From Gracilibacillus sp. YIM 98692 (GTDB taxonomy: Bacteria; Bacillota; Bacilli; Bacillales; Amphibacillaceae): DNA of 64,000 nt. The notes under the pieces were generated by a model. That model ran no database searches. It was not told the origin of the DNA and saw only the letters and a list, made by a program, of their open reading frames with translations. Below are positions 1-7,348 of this stretch, piece after piece. Position 1 is the stretch's first letter, and every line of letters begins with the position of its first letter. The position numbers and the translations under genes are program-made. The stretch covers positions 404,734-468,733 of the forward strand of contig NZ_WIXM01000002.1 in the NCBI RefSeq assembly GCF_010993965.1. The letters are read 5' to 3'.

Positions 1-1
1 T

Positions 2-346
2 TTTGCACAATTAGAACGAGTGAGGACGGCAGATGGTGAACCAGTAGTTTATTGCATTGATAAATTTGATCAACGTTTATTACCATTAGATATAATTCAC
101 ACCCAGTCCTCCATTTTCAATGCGTTGAAAACTTATGCGAATAAACATATTGACTATGGTGTTGCCTACATTGAACCAATAGGTTATCATGAAAAAATTT
201 CGCCTATTTTAAACTGTGAACCAGATCAAGCTCTATTACTTTTAAAACAAATGCACTATACGAAAGATAATGAGCCTGTGTTATACTCTGCTAACTTTTT
301 TCGAGCAGATGTTTTTAGCTTCTATGTATTAAGAAAACGACTTTAA
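2..346 (+). CDS. GntR-family transcriptional regulator, C-terminal part (YmfC-like)
   Basis: This is the 3' part of a gene cut by the window edge; the frame is open from base 2 and ends at TAA 344-346. The visible 114 residues look like the UTRA effector-binding domain of the GntR/HutC group. They begin with a LERVRTADGEPVVY segment typical of UTRA and close with a strand motif around ANFFRADVFSFYVLRKR. The DNA-binding winged helix lies outside the window. In B. subtilis the same neighbourhood (before ymfF-ymfH-ymfI) holds ymfC, so this is probably its orthologue. The effector cannot be told from the sequence. A strong terminator follows directly. Confidence 0.8.
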   Translation, partial: FAQLERVRTADGEPVVYCIDKFDQRLLPLDIIHTQSSIFNALKTYANKHIDYGVAYIEPIGYHEKISPILNCEPDQALLLLKQMHYTKDNEPVLYSANFFRADVFSFYVLRKRL

Positions 347-374
347 AAAGATCTGGTGTTTCACCAGATCTTTT
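346..374 (+). terminator. Rho-independent terminator after the GntR gene
   Basis: A near-perfect hairpin has arms AAAGATCTGGTG and CACCAGATCTTT around a three-base loop, followed by T residues. It sits directly on the stop codon of the GntR gene and separates it from the ymfF operon. Confidence 0.85.
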
Positions 375-439
375 ACTTAAGCATAAAATTTCAATTTATT
401 TGATAAAATAATGATAAATGTTAAAAAAGGAGATTTGGC

Positions 440-1702
440 ATGGAGCATATTACACGTGAAGATGGATATCATTTACATTTGTTACATACAAAGAAATTTA
501 AAACGTTGCATATTTGTTTGAAGTTTGTGGCACCACTTGAGCGCAATTCGATTACAAAGCGAGCCTTGATTCCTTACATTTTACAGCAAGGAACAGCTGA
601 ATATCCAAATGCAATAGAACTGCGACAACAATTAGACCTTTTATATGGTGCAGTACTACATATTGATGGGAGTAAAAAAGGTGAGCACCATATCACGACT
701 GTTCGATTAGAAATTGCTAATGAACAATATATTGCCAACCAATCTCATATTATTGATGATGCAGTTCAGTTATTAAAGGAAATTATTTATCATCCAAAAG
801 TAGAGAATGGTGCATTTGATTCGAATGTTGTTGAAAGAGAAAAGCAAACGCTATTACAAAAAATTAGAGCATTAAAAGAAGATAAAATAAGTTTAGCCAA
901 TACAAGGTTGATTGAAGAGATGTGCGAAGGTGAGCCATACCATTTAAGAGTCCATGGTTATGAAGAAGATTTGGCGGATTTGAGTGCGGGAGAATTATAT
1001 AATTACTATCAGCAAATGCTCGCAGAAGACCAACTAGATGTTTATGTTGTTGGAGATATAGAAAACATGAATATGAAAAACAAAATAGCTCAATTGATTT
1101 CAAAGGAAAGGCAATCTTCCATAGTGAAAACGGACCCAACCGTACCAGAGCGTCCGTCCGATACAATTGTTGAAAAAGACCAAGTGCAACAAGCAAAACT
1201 TCATTTTGGTTATCGTACAGGGATTACTTATGATGACCCAAATTATGCTGCATTACACGTTTTTAATGGAATTTTTGGTGGCTTTCCTAGCTCTAAACTT
1301 TTTACCAATGTGAGGGAAAAGCATAGTTTAGCGTACTATGCAGCTTCCAGGTTAGAAAGTCATAAAGGTTTATTATTTGTTTTTAGTGGTATTGCACCAG
1401 ATCAATATGATCGTGCAAGAGATATTATTTTAGAGCAGATGGAGCAAATGCGAAAAGGAGAATTCAGCGAGGACGATATTGCGGAAACAAAAGAAATGGC
1501 AATTAATCAGTTGAAAGAAACACTTGATAACCCGCAAGGAATGATTGAGCTTCATTATCAAAAAGTGATAGGCCAGTCTGATAAAAATGTAGAACAGTTA
1601 ATAAAAGAAATTCAACAGGTGACGAAGCAACATATCATCCAAGTAGCGGAAGCCATACAACTTGATAAGGTATATCTACTAACGAGCGAGGAGGCTGAAT
1701 AA
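440..1702 (+). CDS. ymfF: M16 (insulinase-like) protein without a zinc site, YmfF-like
   Basis: A 420-residue protein with the two-lobe layout of half-size M16 peptidases and the C-terminal LFTNVREKHSLAYYA segment (about residues 285-300) that M16 proteins use in substrate binding. The N-terminal lobe lacks the zinc motif HxxEH: the equivalent stretch reads RALIPYILQQGT. It is therefore probably a non-catalytic partner. The next gene, one base away, encodes a paralogue that keeps HxxEH, and bacterial M16 proteins often work as active/inactive pairs. A good ribosome site (AAAAAAGGAGA) precedes ATG 440. Pairing with YmfH is inferred; the family and synteny assignment is firm. Confidence 0.85.
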   Translation: MEHITREDGYHLHLLHTKKFKTLHICLKFVAPLERNSITKRALIPYILQQGTAEYPNAIELRQQLDLLYGAVLHIDGSKKGEHHITTVRLEIANEQYIANQSHIIDDAVQLLKEIIYHPKVENGAFDSNVVEREKQTLLQKIRALKEDKISLANTRLIEEMCEGEPYHLRVHGYEEDLADLSAGELYNYYQQMLAEDQLDVYVVGDIENMNMKNKIAQLISKERQSSIVKTDPTVPERPSDTIVEKDQVQQAKLHFGYRTGITYDDPNYAALHVFNGIFGGFPSSKLFTNVREKHSLAYYAASRLESHKGLLFVFSGIAPDQYDRARDIILEQMEQMRKGEFSEDDIAETKEMAINQLKETLDNPQGMIELHYQKVIGQSDKNVEQLIKEIQQVTKQHIIQVAEAIQLDKVYLLTSEEAE

Positions 1703-1703
1703 T

Positions 1704-2987
1704 ATGGAAGAGAAGCATTATGAACAAATAAAAGAAACAGTCTATTCCGATACATTAGAAAATGGCTTGCAAGTCTATATATTACCCAAACAAGATATGG
1801 CAAAATCATATGCTATTTTCACAACGAATTATGGGTCTATAGATCAATCGTTTGTACCAATTAATAAAGAGGAAGTCGTTACTGTTCCAGATGGGATTGC
1901 ACACTTCTTAGAGCATAAATTATTTGAAAAAGAGGACCGTGATGTTTTCCAAGACTTCTCTAAAGCAGGAGCTTCAGCAAACGCATTTACATCTTTTACA
2001 AAAACAGCATATTTATTTTCAGCTACTTCTCGCATTAAAGATAATTTGATGACACTTTTAGATTTTGTACAGGATCCTTATTTTTCAGATCAATCCGTTG
2101 AAAAAGAAAAGGGAATAATTGCTCAAGAAATTCGAATGTATGATGACCAACCAGATTGGAGAGCTTTTTTTGGTACAATTAAGAGCCTTTATCATCATCA
2201 TCCTGTTCAAATTGATATAGCAGGTACGGTAGATTCTATTAATAAAATTACAAAAGAAGATTTATATACGTGCTATCACACTTTTTACCATCCATCAAAC
2301 ATGGTTCTTTTTGTTGCAGGAAATGTTGATCCGCAGGAGACCATGCAGTGGATCAAAGATAACCAGCTAAAAAAGAGTTTTGAACCAGCTAATGCCATCA
2401 AGCGAGAATTTCCAGATGAACCAAACGATGTAGCCCAAACAAAGGTAGATATTAATATGCCAGTTAGTGTACCGAAAGCATTGGTTGGTATAAAAGAGCC
2501 CCAAATACCTGATGCGCCTGAGGAATTTGTAAAAAAAGAATGGATGCTCGATATCACACTGGATTACCTTTTTTCTAAAAGTGGTGTGGGATATGAACGA
2601 TTATATCGTGAAGGTCTGATTGATCAATCGTTTGGTTATGAAGCACACTTGGAACGTAATTTTGGGTTTACAATTATTGGCGGTAATTCGCAAGAGCCTG
2701 AGAAATTAGCAGAAGTTTTGAAAGATGAATTAATGAATTTAAAGCAACATCAATTTGATCAAGATACATTTGAGAGAATTAAACGTAAAAAGTTAGGTCA
2801 AACGATTCGTTCGCTGAACTCACTCGAATTTATTGCTAGTCAATATAGTCATTACCAACTATTGGGTATAGATTTTTTTGAAAGCATTCATTCATTGGAG
2901 CTGTTAAGTTACGAAGAGTTGGATTCCTTCTTACGTACATGGATCGATGAAAATCATATATCTACATGTTTTGTGAAATCGGAGTAA
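1704..2987 (+). CDS. ymfH: M16-family zinc peptidase, YmfH-like
   Basis: A 427-residue insulinase-family peptidase. The inverted zinc motif HFLEH lies at about residues 67-71 (GIAHFLEHKLFE). A downstream glutamate in the EKEKGIIAQEIRMYDD stretch (around 140) is the expected third ligand. The C-terminal lobe carries GYERLYREGLIDQSFGYEAH, an M16 substrate-clamp region. No signal peptide is visible, so it is presumably cytoplasmic. It starts one base after the ymfF stop and is followed within 9 bases by the YmfI reductase, so the three form one operon. The physiological substrate is unknown. Confidence 0.87.
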   Translation: MEEKHYEQIKETVYSDTLENGLQVYILPKQDMAKSYAIFTTNYGSIDQSFVPINKEEVVTVPDGIAHFLEHKLFEKEDRDVFQDFSKAGASANAFTSFTKTAYLFSATSRIKDNLMTLLDFVQDPYFSDQSVEKEKGIIAQEIRMYDDQPDWRAFFGTIKSLYHHHPVQIDIAGTVDSINKITKEDLYTCYHTFYHPSNMVLFVAGNVDPQETMQWIKDNQLKKSFEPANAIKREFPDEPNDVAQTKVDINMPVSVPKALVGIKEPQIPDAPEEFVKKEWMLDITLDYLFSKSGVGYERLYREGLIDQSFGYEAHLERNFGFTIIGGNSQEPEKLAEVLKDELMNLKQHQFDQDTFERIKRKKLGQTIRSLNSLEFIASQYSHYQLLGIDFFESIHSLELLSYEELDSFLRTWIDENHISTCFVKSE

Positions 2988-2996
2988 GCCGATCAA

Positions 2997-3713
2997 ATGT
3001 CCCGGAAAAGCTTAATCATTGGAGCAAGTGGAGATATTGGGTTTGCCATTTCAAAAAAACTTGGATGGATGGGTAACCAACTGATACTACATTATAATAA
3101 AAACAAACAAATGATTCGATCACTAGAAGAGGAGTTACCCAATGAGCAAATCATTCATGTGGTACAAGGGGATTTAACTTATAAAGAAGGACTTCAATCT
3201 TTCCTTGAGAAGTTACCCCATGATGTGGATCACGTTATTTTTGCTAGTGGAATAACCCATTTTGGATTATTTCAAGAAATGACGGATCAAGATATGGATG
3301 AAATGTTGTCTTTACATGTCAAATCGCCATGGAAAATCACACAAAAACTTTTGCCAAATATGATACGAAAAAAATATGGCAAAATTATTCTGATCACTTC
3401 GATTTGGGGAGATATCGGTGCCAGTTGCGAGGTTGCGTACTCCACAGTTAAAGGTGGCCAGAATACCTTTGTTCAAGCGCTAGCAAAAGAACTTGGTCCA
3501 AGTGGTATTATGGTGAATGGTGTTAGTCCAGGTTTTATTGAAACGAAAATGAATCAACATTTAAGTGAGGAAGAACAACAAATGATTATAGAGGAGATTC
3601 CCATGCAGCGAAAGGGAAAACCGGAAGAAGTAGCAAATGCCGTTGGCTTTTTATTAAGCGATCAATCCAGCTATATTAACGGAGAGATTATTCGAATAAA
3701 CGGTGCTTGGTAA
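2997..3713 (+). CDS. ymfI: Short-chain dehydrogenase, EF-P 5-aminopentanone reductase (YmfI)
   Basis: A classical SDR of 238 residues. The nucleotide-binding glycine motif is GASGDIG (residues 9-15). The Ser-Tyr-Lys catalytic set is seen as TSIWGD and YSTVK (about 136-154), followed by GPSGIMVNGVSPGFIETKM. In B. subtilis YmfI reduces the 5-aminopentanone group on lysine 32 of elongation factor P to 5-aminopentanol. Family and synteny with ymfF/ymfH support the same role here, but the substrate itself cannot be read from sequence. The start is 9 bases after ymfH, with only a weak ribosome site (GGAG overlapping the ymfH end), suggesting coupled translation. Confidence 0.85.
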   Translation: MSRKSLIIGASGDIGFAISKKLGWMGNQLILHYNKNKQMIRSLEEELPNEQIIHVVQGDLTYKEGLQSFLEKLPHDVDHVIFASGITHFGLFQEMTDQDMDEMLSLHVKSPWKITQKLLPNMIRKKYGKIILITSIWGDIGASCEVAYSTVKGGQNTFVQALAKELGPSGIMVNGVSPGFIETKMNQHLSEEEQQMIIEEIPMQRKGKPEEVANAVGFLLSDQSSYINGEIIRINGAW

Positions 3714-3802
3714 TCGTTAAGAAGTAGAAACTCCTTTTGTCGTGCATATTTTTCACTCATATTCAAATGATATAAATGTATGCTGACAAAGGAGGAATGA
3801 AA

Positions 3803-4060
3803 ATGTCTGTTATTGACAATTTTGAGTCATGGAAAGATTTCTTAGGTGATCGTTTGCATGATGCCCAAAATAACGGAATAAGTAACAAAGCGATTTCTGA
3901 ACTTGCCTATGATATTGGGAATTATTTGTCTACAGAGGTGCAGGCAAAAAACGATCAAGAACAAATGCTGCGTGATTTATGGAATGCAGCAGATGAAAAC
4001 GAACAGCATGCTATTGCCAACATTATGGTGAAGCTTGTACAAAATGAAGGAACAAAGTAA
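3803..4060 (+). CDS. ymfJ: DUF3243 protein YmfJ
   Basis: A small acidic, mostly helical protein of 85 residues matching the YmfJ/DUF3243 family of Bacillaceae. The function is not established. ATG 3803 is chosen because an AAAGGAGG ribosome site (3788-3795) is 7 bases upstream; the in-frame ATG at 3797 is too close to it and an upstream start at 3776 would have no site. It is the last gene before a terminator and follows ymfI by about 90 bases. The ymfK gene found next in B. subtilis is absent. Confidence 0.8.
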   Translation: MSVIDNFESWKDFLGDRLHDAQNNGISNKAISELAYDIGNYLSTEVQAKNDQEQMLRDLWNAADENEQHAIANIMVKLVQNEGTK

Positions 4061-4084
4061 AATAAACAGCTAAATAAGATCCAT

Positions 4085-4120
4085 ACCCTATAAACACCAT
4101 TAGTGTTTATAGGGTTTTTT
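4085..4120 (+). terminator. Terminator after ymfJ
   Basis: A 13-base stem (ACCCTATAAACAC paired with GTGTTTATAGGGT) with a short loop is followed by TTTTTT. It ends the ymfF-ymfJ unit. Confidence 0.88.
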
Positions 4121-4388
4121 AGCGCGTAGGAAAGTATAAAATTTTAACATAGATAGGCTTTCGCCATTAGGACTTAGCGATAAGCCAAGTTTTTCTTTAT
4201 CAAAGGGACTTTTGAATTATTATCTTTATTTCCCATTTTTCTATTATTAAATCTCTTTTCATCTAAGATATTTTAAGATATGATAAATATAAGATAAATT
4301 GGGCTCATAAAATAAATTATAATTAATGATTATATTGCGTTTTACATATATGACATTTTGATATTAAGATTAATGGATGGTGTTATGA
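4121..4388. other. AT-rich intergenic stretch where ymfK would lie
   Basis: With the preceding terminator this is the 328-base non-coding gap before rodZ. No plausible reading frame with a ribosome site, no RNA hairpin of note and no copy of either repeat family is seen. In B. subtilis ymfK lies here, so the gene was lost or never present. The rodZ promoter must lie within it, but no convincing -35/-10 pair could be picked. Confidence 0.5.
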
Positions 4389-5300
4389 ATGGGAATTGGA
4401 GAAAGGCTAAAAACTGAACGGGAAGAACAAAATATGTCCTTAGAAGAAATCCAAAGGCATACAAAGATACAAAAGCGTTATTTATATGCCATTGAAACAG
4501 AAAACTTTGATATTATGCCTGGTTCTTTTTATGTACGGGCATTTATTAAGGAATATGCAAATGCTGTTGGTTTAAATGCGGATGATTTGATGGAAGAATA
4601 TCAAGCCGATTTACCGTTAGAACCAGAAGAAAAAGTAATGCCTTCTCGTGTGAATAGTAGTCGAAAAAATAAAGCATCACTGAAGACACCAGCTATATTT
4701 TCATTTTTACCAACCATTATTGTTATTTTGTTGATTACTGGTATCGTGCTTGTTGTTTGGCTATTTAAACAGGGAGGATTAAGCGATACTGAAACGGATC
4801 CAGCAAATAATGTAGTGGAGGAAGAGGAAGGCTCGACAGATGAGGTTGAATTACCGCCAACTGAAGAAGAAACGAATTCAAGTAATAGTGAAGGTAATCA
4901 AAATGGCACGGATGATGGACAGCAAGGAATGGTGGACAGCAATGAAGTTACCAATGAAGGTCCTGAAGAAAATATGGAAATACAATTAGATCGTTATGAA
5001 AATAATCAATCATATTACACTGTGGAAAATGCTCCAGAGACCATTCCATTAAGTGTGAGTTCAGAAAACAAAAATTGGTTGGAGATTGAGAACAGTGATG
5101 GTGAGAGATTGCATTACGCTAACCTTACAGCTGATCAGAGTCCTTTTGAAGTAGAACTAACAGAAGCAGAACAATTATATTTTCGTTTTGCAGAGCCACA
5201 AAACCTTACTATTTACTTGAACGATCAACTTATTGAATTATCAGAAGAGGTAGAACCAAACACTACACAAGAAGTATGGATAAAAATGAACCAATCATAG
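4389..5300 (+). CDS. rodZ: RodZ-family cell-shape protein (YmfM)
   Basis: A 303-residue bitopic membrane protein. An N-terminal Cro/CI-like helix-turn-helix (residues 1-75, with LKTEREEQNMSLEEI and GSFYVRAFIKEYA) is followed by a basic linker. One transmembrane helix lies at about 107-127 (FLPTIIVILLITGIVLVVWL). A long acidic Glu/Asn/Ser-rich linker and an extracytoplasmic beta-rich DUF4115 domain (from about 200) complete the protein. This is the RodZ architecture, which links MreB filaments to the elongation machinery. The ribosome site before ATG 4389 is weak. The gene heads the rodZ-pgsA-cinA cluster, as in B. subtilis (ymfM). Confidence 0.87.
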   Translation: MGIGERLKTEREEQNMSLEEIQRHTKIQKRYLYAIETENFDIMPGSFYVRAFIKEYANAVGLNADDLMEEYQADLPLEPEEKVMPSRVNSSRKNKASLKTPAIFSFLPTIIVILLITGIVLVVWLFKQGGLSDTETDPANNVVEEEEGSTDEVELPPTEEETNSSNSEGNQNGTDDGQQGMVDSNEVTNEGPEENMEIQLDRYENNQSYYTVENAPETIPLSVSSENKNWLEIENSDGERLHYANLTADQSPFEVELTEAEQLYFRFAEPQNLTIYLNDQLIELSEEVEPNTTQEVWIKMNQS

Positions 5301-5340
5301 TATTGGTCTTTCTTTTTACATTGGAAAGGGAGTTGCAATA

Positions 5341-5919
5341 ATGAACGCACCAAATAAGATTACTTTGTCCAGAATTATGCTTATCCCCTTGTTTATTATA
5401 TTATTGTCTTACCCTTTTCATTGGGGAGATATAGAATTACTAGGCCAATCGCTGCCTTATGCTCATTTTATTGCGGTAATTATTTTTGCAATTGCTTCGG
5501 CAACCGATTGGTTAGATGGTTATTATGCAAGAAAATATAATTTAGTGACAAATCTAGGGAAATTTTTAGATCCGATGGCAGACAAACTGCTTGTGTCTGC
5601 TGCATTTATTTTGCTTGTAACACTAGATATGGTTCCTGCTTGGGTAGTTATTATAATTATTAGTAGAGAATTCGCTGTAACCGGTTTGCGATTAGTGGCA
5701 GCAGGTGAGGGTATTGTTTTAGCTGCAGGGCAAATGGGTAAATTAAAAACTGTTTTGCAAATTTTGGCGATCATTATCCTTTTGTTACATAACATTCCAT
5801 TTCATGTTGCCAATATTCCTGTCGATACAATTTTATTGTATTCCGCTTTACTTGTAACCGTCCTATCTGGTGTAGAGTATTTCGTGAAAAATTGGCATGT
5901 AATGGAGGATTCGAAATGA
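5341..5919 (+). CDS. pgsA: CDP-diacylglycerol--glycerol-3-phosphate 3-phosphatidyltransferase
   Basis: A 192-residue integral membrane enzyme that makes phosphatidylglycerol phosphate, the committed step to phosphatidylglycerol. The CDP-alcohol phosphotransferase signature DG-x2-AR-x8-G-x3-D-x3-D is complete (DGYYARKYN, then GKFLDPMAD, about residues 59-81). About five to six hydrophobic helices follow the usual family pattern. Ribosome site GGAAAGGGAG precedes ATG 5341. The stop overlaps the cinA start by four bases (ATGA), so the two are translationally coupled. Confidence 0.94.
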   Translation: MNAPNKITLSRIMLIPLFIILLSYPFHWGDIELLGQSLPYAHFIAVIIFAIASATDWLDGYYARKYNLVTNLGKFLDPMADKLLVSAAFILLVTLDMVPAWVVIIIISREFAVTGLRLVAAGEGIVLAAGQMGKLKTVLQILAIIILLLHNIPFHVANIPVDTILLYSALLVTVLSGVEYFVKNWHVMEDSK

Positions 5920-7172
5920 AACATACCATCCGTTCAGAAATTATCTCCGTAGGCACGGAGTTATTACTAGGACAAATCGTCAATTCTAATGCTGCTTGGA
6001 TGTCAGAAAAACTGGCAAACAAAGGGATTTCCGTTTTCTATCATACGGCAGTTGGTGATAACTTATCACGATTAGAAAATATTTTTGAGCAAGCATCTAA
6101 AAGGTCGGACATTATTTTTGTAACAGGTGGATTGGGGCCTACAGAGGATGACTTAACGAGAGAAGCGTTTCGATCCTTTTCTGGCTTAGAAATAACAGAG
6201 GATACTGGAACTATAGCTAAAATTCAACAATTATTCGAACGCATGAACAAGACAATGACACCTAATAATCGGAAACAAGCAGTAGTATTCGAAGGTTCCA
6301 CTGTTTACCAAAATTCAGTGGGAATAGCGCCAGGAATTTTGGTAGAGCATCAAGGCTGTTATTGGGTGTTTATGCCAGGTGTTCCAAATGAAATGAAGGC
6401 TATTATGCAGGAGTCTATACTTCCATTTTTTGAAGATAAATATCAATTAAATCAAGTGATTGAGTCTAGAATGCTCCGATTTATTGGAATTGGGGAATCA
6501 CAGTTAGAGCATGAGATTAAAGATCTTATAGCTAAACAGACTAATCCGACCATTGCCCCGTTAGCAACCGAAGGAGAAGTTGCTTTAAGAATAACTGCGA
6601 TGGCTGACTCAAAAGAATTAGCAAATAAGTGGATTGATGAGACTGAAAAAAAGATTAGTCGAAAAGTAGGCTCTTTTATATACGGTTATGATGAGGAATC
6701 TATTGAAGACCGTGTGTTTCAGCTGCTACAGAAAGCCAAACTAACGATTTCAAGCGCAGAAAGTCTGACAGGAGGTGCTTTTTCATCTAGGGTTGTTGAG
6801 AGAAATGGCTCATCAGATATCCTGCAAGGAAGTGCTGTTGTTTATCAACCATCCATGAAAGTTAAGGTATTGGGTATCTCCAAAAAAATACTTGATCAAT
6901 ATGGCACCGTAAGTGAAGAATGTGCTGAAGCAATGTCTAATGGGGTTAAAACCTTGTATCATTCGGATATAGGCATTAGCTTTACAGGTGTAGCTGGTCC
7001 TAGTAAAACAGAAGGTAAAGAAGTAGGCACTGTTTATATTTCCATCTGTGATGGAAAAAATCAAGTCATAACAAAGAAGTTTCATTTTCATGGTGATCGT
7101 CTGGCAATCCGTAATCGTACAGTGAAAAAAGGTTTCGAGTTATTATATCAATTGCTAAGAAAAGATAAATAA
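5916..7172 (+). CDS. cinA: CinA-family protein (competence/damage-inducible; NMN deamidase domain)
   Basis: 418 residues, close to the 416 of B. subtilis CinA. The N-terminal half is the COG1058 MoaB-like domain, with SVGTELLLGQ (about 10-19) and TGGLGPTEDD (about 75-84). The C-terminal 160 residues are a PncC-type nicotinamide-nucleotide amidase domain with SSAESLTGG. The start ATG 5916 overlaps the pgsA stop and has GGAGG 5902-5906 upstream; a longer frame from 5892 lacks a site. The cinA-recA order is the conserved Gram-positive arrangement and hints at coordinated expression, but a terminator lies between them here. Confidence 0.92.
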   Translation: MKHTIRSEIISVGTELLLGQIVNSNAAWMSEKLANKGISVFYHTAVGDNLSRLENIFEQASKRSDIIFVTGGLGPTEDDLTREAFRSFSGLEITEDTGTIAKIQQLFERMNKTMTPNNRKQAVVFEGSTVYQNSVGIAPGILVEHQGCYWVFMPGVPNEMKAIMQESILPFFEDKYQLNQVIESRMLRFIGIGESQLEHEIKDLIAKQTNPTIAPLATEGEVALRITAMADSKELANKWIDETEKKISRKVGSFIYGYDEESIEDRVFQLLQKAKLTISSAESLTGGAFSSRVVERNGSSDILQGSAVVYQPSMKVKVLGISKKILDQYGTVSEECAEAMSNGVKTLYHSDIGISFTGVAGPSKTEGKEVGTVYISICDGKNQVITKKFHFHGDRLAIRNRTVKKGFELLYQLLRKDK

Positions 7173-7181
7173 TCTAAAATG

Positions 7182-7225
7182 ATGCATTTTTAACCCGTTT
7201 ATGGTTTGAAAATGCATTTTTCTTT
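7182..7225 (+). terminator. Terminator after cinA
   Basis: ATGCATTTTTAACCC pairs with GGTTTGAAAATGCAT across a six-base loop, with a T-rich tail. It separates cinA from the recA promoter. Confidence 0.75.
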
Positions 7226-7268
7226 ATGAGAAAATATATTTTTGCTGATTGAAAATTTGGAAATGGAG

Positions 7269-7282
7269 GGAACGTTTATTCG
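7269..7282 (+). promoter_or_regulatory. Possible LexA (SOS) box of recA
   Basis: GGAACGTTTATTCG matches 11 of 14 positions of the Gram-positive LexA consensus CGAACRNRYGTTCG. It lies 8 bases upstream of the best recA -35 box. It is weaker than the two boxes at lexA, so the call is tentative. Confidence 0.45.
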
Positions 7283-7290
7283 TTTTTTTC

Positions 7291-7319
7291 TTGTAGATAT
7301 AGAAAAAACATTGTAAGAT
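7291..7319 (+). promoter_or_regulatory. Predicted sigma-A promoter of recA
   Basis: TTGTAG (7291-7296), a 17-base spacer and TAAGAT (7314-7319) form the best pair upstream of recA. The same -35 variant TTGTAG is used by the predicted lexA promoter in this window. Confidence 0.5.
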
Positions 7320-7348
7320 AGTATTAGTATGTTAAAGGAGGAATAAAA

